From: JAXGXJ01 sp963816155 | GTDB lineage: Bacteria; Actinomycetota; Thermoleophilia; RBG-16-64-13 | Length of the DNA stretch: 64,000 bases | Assembly: GCA_963816155.1 (NCBI GenBank) | Contig: CAWFJE010000010.1 | Span: forward strand, 124,001-188,000 | Reading direction: 5' to 3' | Part shown: positions 25,539-33,678 of the stretch, piece after piece | How positions within the stretch are numbered: position 1 is the first letter of the stretch | Layout of the letters: each line of letters begins with the position of its first letter | Program-made: the position numbers and the translations under genes | Notes under the pieces: model-generated | Told to the model about the DNA's origin: nothing | Database searches by the model: none | The model's input: the letters and a program-made list of their open reading frames with translations, nothing else

Positions 25539-26519
25539 CTAGCGCGACGTCGTGGTGGTGGTCGTGGGCGATGATGAGGTCGTAGAAGCCGGCATGGTGG
25601 TGGACGTGGCCGGGAAAAGGGGGACGCCCAGCGTCGTGGAGGGGTACGAAGAGTCGGCGCCGGGCGGCGCCAGGACCATCACTTCCTCGAGAACCCGGAA
25701 ATCCACGAAACTCTGGACTTCGATCTCCTTGTAGATATTGACGTCTTCCTCCCCCACATTGGCCACGATGCCTATGGGGATGGCGGGTGGGAATACACCA
25801 CCATAGCCCGACGTGACGATCACTCGTTTAGGTTCCACGGTTATGTCACGATCGACGAAGTCCATGGTGAGCGCGCCTGAGACAGAGCCCTCCACGATGC
25901 CCTCAGCCCGCGAGCCTTGGATCTTGGCAGCCACACTCGACTCCGAGTCGATGATGAGTTGCACCTGGGCGGAGTGGGCTGTAACACTCACCACCTTGCC
26001 CACCAGACCTTTGCCAGAGGGTGAATCGGTGGACATGGGCGTCGCCCCGACCACGACCTGGTTGATCTCCACCCCGTCTGCCGAGCCCTTGTCGATCTGG
26101 ATCCAGGCCTCCCAGCGCGTCGGCGACTTACCGATCACGCGCGCGATCGTGAACTCGGTGCCTTCGGGGAAGGTCCCCTTATCCTTAAGGTCTAGCAGAC
26201 CCTTGAGACGCTCGTTCTCCTCCGCCTGCTCCTTGAGCTTCACGGCCTCGCCCTGCAGTTGCTGTAGTTCCGCCCTCAGGCGCGCCGCTTCTTCGTGAGC
26301 CGACCGCAGAGTCCGGATCCACTCATAGCCATCCTGAAAGGGCTTGGCCGCTGTCGCACCCCACGATTGCAGAGGGGTCAGGATCCCTGCGCCTGTCTGC
26401 TGGATCGCATGCACGGGCCCGCTCTCGGATTCGCGGAAAGAAACGGTGAGCAGAGCCAGAGAGGCTATGATCAAGACGACGAAGACTCCTCGCCGCCAGG
26501 CTGGCTTGTTACGCGGCAT
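25539..26519 (-). CDS. mreC: MreC, rod-shape-determining protein
   Basis: MreC is a bitopic protein whose periplasmic-side domain activates PBP2 and links MreB to wall synthesis. Residues 10-28 form the membrane helix, residues ~68-105 a coiled coil (EEAARLRAELQQLQGEAVKL), and residues ~120-280 the two beta-barrel domains (PTRWEAWIQIDKGSADGV, VGKVVSVTAHSAQVQLI). The last ~30 residues are a Ser/Thr/Pro tail (TTMPASTTSSSP then poly-Thr), as in actinobacterial secreted proteins. GGAGG lies five bases before the ATG. A palindromic repeat separates it from mreB. Confidence 0.94.
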   Translation of the reverse strand: MPRNKPAWRRGVFVVLIIASLALLTVSFRESESGPVHAIQQTGAGILTPLQSWGATAAKPFQDGYEWIRTLRSAHEEAARLRAELQQLQGEAVKLKEQAEENERLKGLLDLKDKGTFPEGTEFTIARVIGKSPTRWEAWIQIDKGSADGVEINQVVVGATPMSTDSPSGKGLVGKVVSVTAHSAQVQLIIDSESSVAAKIQGSRAEGIVEGSVSGALTMDFVDRDITVEPKRVIVTSGYGGVFPPAIPIGIVANVGEEDVNIYKEIEVQSFVDFRVLEEVMVLAPPGADSSYPSTTLGVPLFPATSTTMPASTTSSSPTTTTTTSR

Positions 26520-26536
26520 ACCGACCTCCGGTGGCG

Positions 26537-26694
26537 GGCTGCTGAAGAATGACGTTTCGCCGCGAGAACGCGATGGCCGGGTGTGAGAGAAGAAGGCAGG
26601 GAAGCGAGCGTAGCAGCGCTACGTTCGCGACCGAGGACGCACTATCGCGCCGGCCAGTGCGTTCTGGAGGCCTAGACTTCGTTATTCAGCAGCC
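26537..26694. mobile_element. 158-bp palindromic, MITE-like element between mreB and mreC
   Basis: The ends are perfect 10-bp inverted repeats, GGCTGCTGAA at 26537-26546 and TTCAGCAGCC at 26685-26694. The similarity continues inward for about 44 bases (26537-26580 against 26650-26694), with shared blocks AGAACGC and TGGCCGG. The centre holds a second hairpin, CGTAGC-AGC-GCTACG at 26609-26623, extended by GCGA/TCGC. No reading frame is present. Ends, size and lack of coding capacity fit a miniature inverted-repeat transposable element or a similar non-autonomous repeat. It abuts the mreB stop codon; no clear target-site duplication was found. Confidence 0.6.
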
Positions 26695-26700
26695 TCCCAG

Positions 26701-27744
26701 CTAGTAGCGGCGTCTCCTCGCCCTCTGCGATGCACGGTGCAGTGTGTCGAATTCCTCCAGCGACCTGCCCGAGCCCACGGCGACACAGGTGAGCGGCGAC
26801 TCGGCCAGGTTGACCGGCATCTGCGTCTCTTCACGCACTCGCTCACACATGCCGCGGAGCAGAGAGCCTCCCCCGGCCATCATGATTCCTCGGTCCATGA
26901 TGTCCGAAGCCAACTCGGGCGGTGTCTTGTCCAGGGTCGCTTTGATGGCGTCGATTATCTGCGCGACCGGTTCAGCTATGGCCTCCCTGATCTCCTCTGA
27001 GGAGATCACCAGTGTCTTGGGCAACCCAGTGACCAGATCACGTCCACGGATCTCGGCCTCCTCTTCCTGCTCCAACGGAAAAGCCGAACCGATCTCAAGC
27101 TTCAACTCTTCGGCCGTCTGCGTGCCGATCATGAGCTTATATTCCTTCTTGATGTAGGCGATGATGGCCTCGTCCAACTCATCCCCGCCGATGCGGGCCG
27201 ACTGCGCCACCACGATGCCGGCCAGGGAGACCACAGCCACTTCACTGGTGCCGCCGCCGATGTCGACGATCATGCTCCCTGTCGCTTCGGCCACCGGTAG
27301 CCCTGCGCCGATGGCCGCCGCCATGGGTTCCTCGATGAGATATGCCGAGCGAGCGCCGGCGCTGATGGTCGCCTCTTCTACGGCCCGGCGTTCCACCCCG
27401 GTCACTCCGGAAGGGACGCACACCACCACGCGCGGATGAGCCCAGCGATTCTGGTGCACGCGCTGGATGAAATGGCGAAGCATCTGCTCGGTGACGTCAA
27501 AGTCGGCGATGACGCCGTCTTTGAGCGGCCTGATGGCCGTGATGGTGCCCGGAGTCCGGCCCAGCATACGCTTCGCGTCGGCACCGACTGCGAGGACATC
27601 ACCGGTACGGGTATCGATGGCGACGACTGACGGCTCAGAAAGCACTATTCCCCGGCCCCGCACATAGACCAACGTGGTCGCGGTGCCCAGGTCTACTGCC
27701 ATGTCGCGCCCGGCAAAACCGGTGATGTATTCTGTCCAACCTAT
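26701..27744 (-). CDS. mreB: MreB, actin-like cytoskeletal protein (probable ATA start)
   Basis: MreB forms membrane-bound ATP filaments that orient side-wall synthesis. The actin-fold motifs are intact: phosphate-1 MAVDLGTATTLVYVRGRG, phosphate-2 VDIGGGTSEVAVVS and adenosine MMAGGGSLLRG. The first in-frame ATG (27702) would begin at MAVDLGTA and lacks a Shine-Dalgarno, whereas homologues carry residues like SFIGRD before it. Upstream in frame the sequence encodes TEYITGFAGRD, back to an ATA at 27742-27744 that has GGAGG seven bases before it. The open frame continues to a TAA at 27808-27810, with no ATG, GTG, TTG or CTG. An ATA start, or an ATG miscalled as ATA, best fits. Prediction from 27702 gives 333 residues; from 27744, 347. 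Confidence 0.85.
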   Translation of the reverse strand: MGWTEYITGFAGRDMAVDLGTATTLVYVRGRGIVLSEPSVVAIDTRTGDVLAVGADAKRMLGRTPGTITAIRPLKDGVIADFDVTEQMLRHFIQRVHQNRWAHPRVVVCVPSGVTGVERRAVEEATISAGARSAYLIEEPMAAAIGAGLPVAEATGSMIVDIGGGTSEVAVVSLAGIVVAQSARIGGDELDEAIIAYIKKEYKLMIGTQTAEELKLEIGSAFPLEQEEEAEIRGRDLVTGLPKTLVISSEEIREAIAEPVAQIIDAIKATLDKTPPELASDIMDRGIMMAGGGSLLRGMCERVREETQMPVNLAESPLTCVAVGSGRSLEEFDTLHRASQRARRRRY

Positions 27745-27806
27745 GGCGGTGCCTCCGCTCGGTCTTCCCTGCGCCCCTTCTGTCTCAGCTCTGGGACGCG
27801 CGGGGT

Positions 27807-27812
27807 ATTATA
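27807..27812 (-). promoter_or_regulatory. Predicted -10 element of the mreB operon
   Basis: TATAAT on the minus strand, within TGAGTATAATACC, lies about 60 bases before the proposed ATA start and just before the in-frame stop that limits the open frame. No convincing -35 is seen. The same GAGTATAATA string occurs before the CwlM-like gene. Confidence 0.45.
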
Positions 27813-27848
27813 CTCATGGATGCGCCGACGCGCCCGATGTCTTCCTGC

Positions 27849-28526
27849 TTACGACCAACTTCTTCTTAGCAGGTCGAACCCCAGGTCCAGAAACATGCGT
27901 GCGACCATACACAACGGGAGTCCGACCACGTTGCTGTATTCGCCCCGCACCTCGGCCACCACCACAGCGGCCAAGCCTTGGATGGCATATGCGCCGGCCT
28001 TGTCTCTCCACTCTCCTGAGGCGACGTAGGCATCGATGTCGGCCTTCTTGAGAGGGAGGAATGTGACGTCGGTCACTGCGCAATCCACGCGCAGGCGACC
28101 GGCCACATCGAGCGCAGAGCCGCTCTTCCCGTCCTCGAGGATCTCTGCCCGGCCCCCCAGACCGCGGAGAAGGGCCACCCCAGAGACGACCTGATGCGTG
28201 CGCGCCGAGAGCCCCCGCAACATGTCCGCGGCCTCATCCGCTGATGAGGCCTTTCCCATTATCCTGCCGCGAGCAGTGACCACCGTGTCCGTGCCAAGGA
28301 CGAAGGCTCCTTCGCGGGCGTTGGAGGGGATCGACGCCCCCCGCACCTTGGCGAGAGCGTTGCGACGTGCCAGCAGCCGAGCATCAGGCCCATCGAGCTC
28401 CTCCTCCGCACTGGATCGGGCCACCCGAAAAGGTACGCCGATGTCGCTCAGCAGAGAGTGCCGCCGAGGCGACTGCGAAGCGAGGATCAGTTCGAAATCG
28501 GGCGGAAACGCAGGACGAAGGTCCAC
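27849..28526 (-). CDS. maf: Maf-family nucleotide pyrophosphatase
   Basis: Maf proteins hydrolyse nucleoside triphosphates (dTTP/UTP or modified pyrimidine nucleotides) to monophosphates, a house-cleaning role also tied to septum inhibition. The signature LILASQSPRRHSLLSDIGV, the metal-binding GTDTVVTARGRIMGKASS and the C-terminal YAIQGLAAVVVAEVRGEYSN are present. The frame is open to 28598 inside ndk; the GTG at 28526 lies just after the ndk stop and gives 226 residues. The Shine-Dalgarno is weak (GAGCGG). It is the last gene of the tig-to-maf block. Confidence 0.9.
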   Translation of the reverse strand: MDLRPAFPPDFELILASQSPRRHSLLSDIGVPFRVARSSAEEELDGPDARLLARRNALAKVRGASIPSNAREGAFVLGTDTVVTARGRIMGKASSADEAADMLRGLSARTHQVVSGVALLRGLGGRAEILEDGKSGSALDVAGRLRVDCAVTDVTFLPLKKADIDAYVASGEWRDKAGAYAIQGLAAVVVAEVRGEYSNVVGLPLCMVARMFLDLGFDLLRRSWS

Positions 28527-28533
28527 GGACCGC

Positions 28534-28950
28534 TCAGGAGACGATGTCTTCGGGGGAGAAGAATAGAGCGATCTCGCGCTCGGCGCTCTCGGGCCCATCA
28601 GAGCTGTGCACGAGGTTCTGACCTGTGTCCAATCCGAAGTCTCCCCTCACCGTACCGGGAGCCGCGTCCAGGGGGTTGGTCGCCCCCATCATCGCACGCA
28701 CCACGCTGATAGCCGAAGGACCACCCACCACCAATGCGCAGACGGGGGCCGATGTTATGAAGTCGACAAGTCCCTGGTAGAAGCCCTTGCCCACGTGCTC
28801 GGCGTAGTGGCGGCCGGCCAACTCCTCCGTGACCATCAGCATGCGGGCCGCTTTGATGCTGAGGCCGCGCCGTTCCAGGCGGCCGACGACCTCACCGATG
28901 AGACCGCGCTGCACACCGTTGGGCTTGACGAGAACCAGCGTCTGCTCCAA
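28534..28950 (-). CDS. ndk: Nucleoside diphosphate kinase
   Basis: Ndk equilibrates nucleoside di- and triphosphates through a phosphohistidine. The protein reads EQTLVLVKPNGVQRGLIGEV, has RGDFGLDTGQNLVHSSDGPESA with the catalytic histidine, and ends REIALFFSPEDIVS. A TTG at 28950 with GGAG six bases upstream gives about 138 residues, the normal family length; an ATG at 28995 would add 15 residues but lacks a Shine-Dalgarno. It lies between the zinc-ribbon gene and maf. Confidence 0.94.
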   Translation of the reverse strand: MEQTLVLVKPNGVQRGLIGEVVGRLERRGLSIKAARMLMVTEELAGRHYAEHVGKGFYQGLVDFITSAPVCALVVGGPSAISVVRAMMGATNPLDAAPGTVRGDFGLDTGQNLVHSSDGPESAEREIALFFSPEDIVS

Positions 28951-29023
28951 GACTCTCTCCTCTGTGGTGGATGAAGGCACACCGCATGCGGGCATGCCGA
29001 CGGACGAAGCTACCCCAGACCCG

Positions 29024-29548
29024 TCAGCCGGAAAGCGACTGGCCGCCGAGTAGCCCCCCGCTCTGATCGCCCATGGGCGGCGGGACCCTTCTCACCTTGA
29101 GATCGTTCCCGCAGTAGGGGCAGAGCTTCCAGCTTGGCTCCAGGACACGGTCACAACTGGGGCACGCGCTACGCAACTGTCTGCGACAACTCGGGCACGC
29201 CACGAAATCCGGCCTGATGAGCTCGCCGCACGAGGGACAGGAACGAAGCACCAGCAACTCCTGTTCCATGGCCCGCATCTCCAGCTCTCGCTCCTGTACC
29301 TCGGCGAGGTATTCCGCCGGACGCAGGATGGCATATACCACCGTGCCCATATAGGGAAGGATGAGGGAGGTCAGGACAGCGACGCCCACGATGATGGGAT
29401 CGTCGATGCGCTTGCGAGCATCCTTGAAGGTCCAGAAGACGAGGGCCAGCCACAGGACCACGAAGCAGAAGGCCAAGACGTACAGTCCCAGTATCCACAG
29501 CGGGGAATTGATGATCCCGTCGATGGTATCGAAGACGTTCTCCACCAC
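29024..29548 (-). CDS. Double zinc-ribbon membrane protein
   Basis: The 174-residue protein has two membrane helices (about residues 16-40 and 52-74), a short charged helical segment (LAEVQERELEMRAMEQELLV) and two zinc ribbons. Their ligand pairs are Cys104/107 with Cys118/121, and Cys129/132 with Cys143/146 (CPSCGE, CPSCRR, CPSCDR, CPYCGN). The ribbons would face the cytoplasm. Double zinc ribbons of this kind are common in actinobacterial proteins of unknown role. The GTG start follows GGAGGAG, and the gene lies between a 39-residue membrane peptide and ndk. No enzyme domain is visible; function is not assigned. Confidence 0.75.
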   Translation of the reverse strand: MVENVFDTIDGIINSPLWILGLYVLAFCFVVLWLALVFWTFKDARKRIDDPIIVGVAVLTSLILPYMGTVVYAILRPAEYLAEVQERELEMRAMEQELLVLRSCPSCGELIRPDFVACPSCRRQLRSACPSCDRVLEPSWKLCPYCGNDLKVRRVPPPMGDQSGGLLGGQSLSG

Positions 29549-29553
29549 TCCTC

Positions 29554-29673
29554 CTAGATCAAGACCCGCGCCAGAACGTATCCGACGGTAAAGAATACCA
29601 CCACGATAATCAGGAGCACGAGCAGGGTGACGAGAACGGAGGAGCCCCTACCTCGTCCGCCGGCAGCGGCCAC
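29554..29673 (-). CDS. 39-residue single-pass membrane peptide
   Basis: A GTG one base after the folC stop opens a 39-codon frame ending TAG at 29554-29556. It encodes a small Gly/Arg-rich head (AAAGGRGRGSS) and one long hydrophobic helix (VLVTLLVLLIIVVVFFTVGY), then VLARVLI. The stop is followed at once by the GGAGGAG of the next gene, so it fits neatly in the operon. The head carries a net positive charge, so the N-terminus should stay inside. There is no strong Shine-Dalgarno, only coupling to folC. In mycobacteria a membrane protein (DUF4233) sits between folC and ndk; this peptide is much shorter and homology cannot be claimed. Confidence 0.5.
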   Translation of the reverse strand: MAAAGGRGRGSSVLVTLLVLLIIVVVFFTVGYVLARVLI

Positions 29674-29674
29674 C

Positions 29675-30997
29675 TCAGCTCAGACTCCGCTTAAGATCGG
29701 CGATGAGGGTGAAAGAACCGGTGACCAGCACCACCTGATTGGAGGTCGCCAGCCGATAGGCGCTCATAAGAGCCGAACGCGGGTCCGGATCGACGAACAC
29801 CTCGGGGCCTTTGTCCACTCCCGCCAGCAACGTGGCGATATCGTCGGCAGGCATGACTCTGGGGCTCGAGGTCTCGGTCACGAAGATGATGTCGCAGCGA
29901 GGAGCGAGGTGCATCATCATCTCCCCCACTTCCTTGTCCCGCAGCGCCGACACGACGGCGATGAGCCTGCGCCTCTCCAGCAACTGGTCAAGGGAGCGCA
30001 TGGTCTCCGCCATGCCCTGGGGATTGTGCGAACCGTCGAAGATGCAGAGAGGCTGCTTGCTGACCACTTCCAGCCGCCCCGGATTCACTGTGCGTGCCAG
30101 GGCTTGGCGCACCTGCCCTGCATCCAACTCGCCATCCGTGAACAACTCCACCGCTGCCACCGCGATGGCCGCATTGCTCTGCTGGTAGGCGCCCAGGACC
30201 GCCAGGCTGATGTCCGTGTAGCAGCCATAGAGACCGAAGATGTCGAAGGTCGAGGCCTTCGGGTCGGCCAGGACCACCACCTGCTCGCCCAGGAAGTAGC
30301 AAGAGGCCTCGCGAGCGTCGCAGTGAGCTTTGAGCTCACCCTTGAGCGTAGGCTCCAGGAATCCGGCCACCACGGTACCCCCGACAGGGATCACGGCGGC
30401 CTTCTCACTCATGATGGCAGACTCCGAATCCCCCAGGAGTTCGGTGTGTTCGAGCCCGATGCTGGTCAGCACCTGGACGTCGGAGGAGATCACCGCAGTG
30501 GCATCGAGCCGCCCTCCCAGACCGGCTTCTATCACGGCCACGTCGCAACCAGACTCCTTGAAATGGAGCAGGGCGGCCGCCGTGAGCACCTCGAATTGGG
30601 TCAGGTGGTCTCCCTTGGCCAGACCGCTCTCCACCTTCTCGGCGGCCTCCTTGACCCTCTCCACCAGCGCGCAGAACTCTTCCTCGGTGGAGGGCACCGA
30701 GTTCACCATCTGCCGCTCGGACAGACAGACCAGGTGGGGTGAGACGTAGGCGCCCACCTTCAGTCCCTGTTCTTCGAGCAGGGAGGAGATGAAGCGCGTG
30801 GTGGAACTCTTGCCGTTGGTCCCCACCACGTGGATGCTACGGTAGGCCTTCTGAGGGTCCCCCAGTTCGTGTACCAACTTGGTCACCCGTTCGAGGCCCA
30901 AGCGCCACCCCAGCTTCTCGAGTCCCTCGATGTAGCTCCAGGTGTCGCTCTCGGCCGAAGGCACGGGAGACGTCGCGGGGTCGGGGGTATCCGTCAT
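29675..30997 (-). CDS. folC: FolC, folylpolyglutamate/dihydrofolate synthase
   Basis: FolC, a Mur-ligase relative, adds glutamates to folates and may also form dihydrofolate from dihydropteroate. The N-terminal family block WRLGLERVTKLVHELGDPQ, the P-loop VVGTNGKSSTTRF, the YVSPHLV segment and C-terminal DGSHNPQGMAE are all present. Length 440 is typical. Its ATG overlaps the valS stop by four bases, the common valS-folC pairing of actinobacteria and Firmicutes. Whether it is bifunctional cannot be told by eye. Confidence 0.94.
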   Translation of the reverse strand: MTDTPDPATSPVPSAESDTWSYIEGLEKLGWRLGLERVTKLVHELGDPQKAYRSIHVVGTNGKSSTTRFISSLLEEQGLKVGAYVSPHLVCLSERQMVNSVPSTEEEFCALVERVKEAAEKVESGLAKGDHLTQFEVLTAAALLHFKESGCDVAVIEAGLGGRLDATAVISSDVQVLTSIGLEHTELLGDSESAIMSEKAAVIPVGGTVVAGFLEPTLKGELKAHCDAREASCYFLGEQVVVLADPKASTFDIFGLYGCYTDISLAVLGAYQQSNAAIAVAAVELFTDGELDAGQVRQALARTVNPGRLEVVSKQPLCIFDGSHNPQGMAETMRSLDQLLERRRLIAVVSALRDKEVGEMMMHLAPRCDIIFVTETSSPRVMPADDIATLLAGVDKGPEVFVDPDPRSALMSAYRLATSNQVVLVTGSFTLIADLKRSLS

Positions 30998-33678
30998 GAA
31001 CGTTCCGCCTTCTCCACCACCGGCATCTCCTCTCCGATGCGATCCTTGTACTGGCGACGCACCTCGTCGAGCACGGCCTCGGCGGCAGCCAGGCGTTCGC
31101 GCTCTTCGGCCACCACCTCTTCCGGAGCCTTGGCCACAAAACCCTGGTTGCTGAGCTTGGCTCCTGCCTTGGCGGCTTCAGCCGCAGCCTTCTTGGCCTT
31201 CGCTACCAGGCGTTCCCGTTCCCGCCCGATGTCAACCAGGCCCTCCAGATCCAGCAGAGCCCGCACCGCCCCCGCGGGGATAAGGGCAAAGCGTCCCGAG
31301 GGTGCGGCGCTCTCGCCCACAATGTCGACCAACTCACAGCCCGCCAGAGAACCCAGGGTGATGGCCATGTCTCGTAGAGGTGACGCGGCACCCGTCTCAG
31401 ACTCGACCAGTGTCACCCGACCGACCACATCGCGCGGCAGCCCAAGCTCCTCACGAGCCGAGCGCAGACCTCCCACGACGGCTGTGAAGACGTCCATGGC
31501 CGCTTCTGCGGCCGGGTCAGTCCACGCATCCGACGATGCGGGAAACGTGGCGTCGAACAGGCTGGCCGCGCGTTCACCCGCCACCACCTGCGGCAGGTGG
31601 CCGTAGATCTCCTCTGTGACGAAGGGCATGAGCGGGTGCAGGAGGGCCATCACATCCTCGAGCAAGACCAGCAGATTGCCGCTCACCTGCAGACGCTCGT
31701 TCTCGTCCTCGCTGTAGAGACGAACCTTGGCGATCTCAAGGTACCAGTCGCACAACTCGTTCCAGACGAAACGGTACAGTTGCCTGGCCACGTCGTCGAA
31801 CTCGTAGCTCTCGTATAGGCCCGCCACTTCAGCGGAGACCGCCCCCAGGCGGCTGAAGATCCAGCGGTCGGCAGGCGTAGCCAAGTCCACCCGGGCTACC
31901 GCATCGGGGTGCGCCCCCTGTAGCACCAGTCGCGAGGCGTTCCAGATCTTGTTGGCAAAGTTACGGCCCATCTCGATGCGCTCCGCGCTGAAGCGCACAT
32001 CCTGCACGGAGCTCATGTATGCCAAGCCGAAACGAGTGGCGTCGGCGCCATAGGCGGCAATCAACTCCAAGGGGTCCACCCCGGTACCGAGGCTCTTGCT
32101 CATACGTCGGCCGTCGGCGGCCAGCACAGTCGGATGGATGATGACATCTCTGAAGGGTACATCGCCCATGAACTCGAGGCCCATCATGATCATCCGGGCC
32201 ACCCACAGGTAGATGATGTCACGGGCGGTGGAGAGGACGCTGGTCGGGTAGAACGCCTTGAGACGAGCGTTCTCGTCCGGCCAACCCAAAGTAGCAAAGG
32301 GCCAAAGCTGAGAGCTGAACCAGGTGTCGAGGACGTCTTCCTCATGTCGCAGGGGACCGCCGCACTTCTCGCAGGCGCCGGGAGACTCCTCGGCCACCGT
32401 GATGTGCCCGCAGGCATCGCAGAAGTAGGCAGGGATGCGATGTCCCCACCACAATTGTCGGCTGACGCACCAGGGCCTGATGCCGCGCATCCAATCGAGA
32501 TAGACCTCACCCCAGCGTGCGGGGACGAAGCGCACTCTACCGTCTTCCACGGCGGCGATGGCCGGCTGCACAAGGCGCTTCATATCCATGAACCACTGCA
32601 AAGAGAGCAGGGGCTCGATGGTAGTGCCGCAGCGATAGCAGGTGCCGACGGCGTGCGCGTGGTCCTCTGCCTTGACGAAGAGGCCCAGTCCCTGGAGGCG
32701 CTCGACGACCGCCTCGCGGGCGTCGAGCGCGGTCATGCCTTCAAACTCACCTGCCTCCTCGTTCATAAGGCCGTCCAGCCCTATGACGGAGACACTGGGA
32801 AGACCGTGGCGCAGGCCTATCTCCCAGTCATCGGCGTCATGCCCCGGGGTGATCTTGAGCGCACCCGTACCGAAGTCGATATCCACATGCTCGTCGGCGA
32901 TGATCGGCACTTCCCGGCCCACCAAGGGTACGAGCGCGTAGTGGCCCACAAAGCGGCCATACCGAGGGTCCTTGGGATTGATGGCTACGGCCGTGTCGCC
33001 CAGGATGGTCTCGGGACGAGTGGTGGCCACAGTGAGGAACTCGTTCGAATCCGCGACAGGGTAGTTCACGTAATAGAGCTTGGCAGCCCGATCTTCGTGC
33101 TCCACCTCAAGATCTGAGATGGCCGACCCGCAGCGCACGCACCAGTTGACCAGGTACACGTCACGATAGAGATCGCCCTTTTCGTAGAGGGACACGAAGA
33201 CCTTGGCGACGGCCTTCTGGTACCCCTCGTCCATGGTGAAGCGCTCTGATTCGTAATCACAGGCACAGCCCAGACGTTTGAGCTGATGGATGATGGTGGA
33301 GCCGTATTCATCGCGCCACTTCCACACCCGTTCTTCGAAGCCCCCACGGCCCAGATCCTCCTTGCGAAGGCCCTCGGCAGCCAACTGAGCCTCGACCTTG
33401 TTCTGGGTGGCGATGCCAGCGTGGTCGGTACCCACGATCCAGAGGGTGTTGAAACCACGCAGGTGGTAGTAACGGATGAGGATGTCCTGGATGGTGTCGT
33501 TGAGGGCGTGACCCATGTGTAGCGAGCCGGTTACATTCGGCGGAGGAATGGCTATCACGTAGGGTGGGCGCGGGTCATCCGGATCGGCACAGAAGGCCGA
33601 TCGGTCGAGCCAGCGCCCCATGAGGCGCTCCTCCACCTCGTGCGGCGAGTAGCGCGGGGCCATCTTCGTCTCCGTCAC
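30994..33678 (-). CDS. valS: Valyl-tRNA synthetase
   Basis: ValS charges tRNA-Val and edits misactivated threonine. The class I signature HIGH appears as HMGH in PPPNVTGSLHMGHAL near residue 58, and KMSKS as RMSKS in GRRMSKSLGTG. The CP1 editing domain lies between them (TVATTRPETILGDTAVAINP), with a zinc-type CDACGH...CEKCGG insertion. The C-terminal ~70 residues (LVDIGRERERLVAKAKKAAA) form the tRNA-binding coiled coil found in bacterial ValS. Length 894 is normal. It overlaps both lon upstream and folC downstream by four bases. Confidence 0.96.
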   Translation of the reverse strand: MTETKMAPRYSPHEVEERLMGRWLDRSAFCADPDDPRPPYVIAIPPPNVTGSLHMGHALNDTIQDILIRYYHLRGFNTLWIVGTDHAGIATQNKVEAQLAAEGLRKEDLGRGGFEERVWKWRDEYGSTIIHQLKRLGCACDYESERFTMDEGYQKAVAKVFVSLYEKGDLYRDVYLVNWCVRCGSAISDLEVEHEDRAAKLYYVNYPVADSNEFLTVATTRPETILGDTAVAINPKDPRYGRFVGHYALVPLVGREVPIIADEHVDIDFGTGALKITPGHDADDWEIGLRHGLPSVSVIGLDGLMNEEAGEFEGMTALDAREAVVERLQGLGLFVKAEDHAHAVGTCYRCGTTIEPLLSLQWFMDMKRLVQPAIAAVEDGRVRFVPARWGEVYLDWMRGIRPWCVSRQLWWGHRIPAYFCDACGHITVAEESPGACEKCGGPLRHEEDVLDTWFSSQLWPFATLGWPDENARLKAFYPTSVLSTARDIIYLWVARMIMMGLEFMGDVPFRDVIIHPTVLAADGRRMSKSLGTGVDPLELIAAYGADATRFGLAYMSSVQDVRFSAERIEMGRNFANKIWNASRLVLQGAHPDAVARVDLATPADRWIFSRLGAVSAEVAGLYESYEFDDVARQLYRFVWNELCDWYLEIAKVRLYSEDENERLQVSGNLLVLLEDVMALLHPLMPFVTEEIYGHLPQVVAGERAASLFDATFPASSDAWTDPAAEAAMDVFTAVVGGLRSAREELGLPRDVVGRVTLVESETGAASPLRDMAITLGSLAGCELVDIVGESAAPSGRFALIPAGAVRALLDLEGLVDIGRERERLVAKAKKAAAEAAKAGAKLSNQGFVAKAPEEVVAEERERLAAAEAVLDEVRRQYKDRIGEEMPVVEKAERS

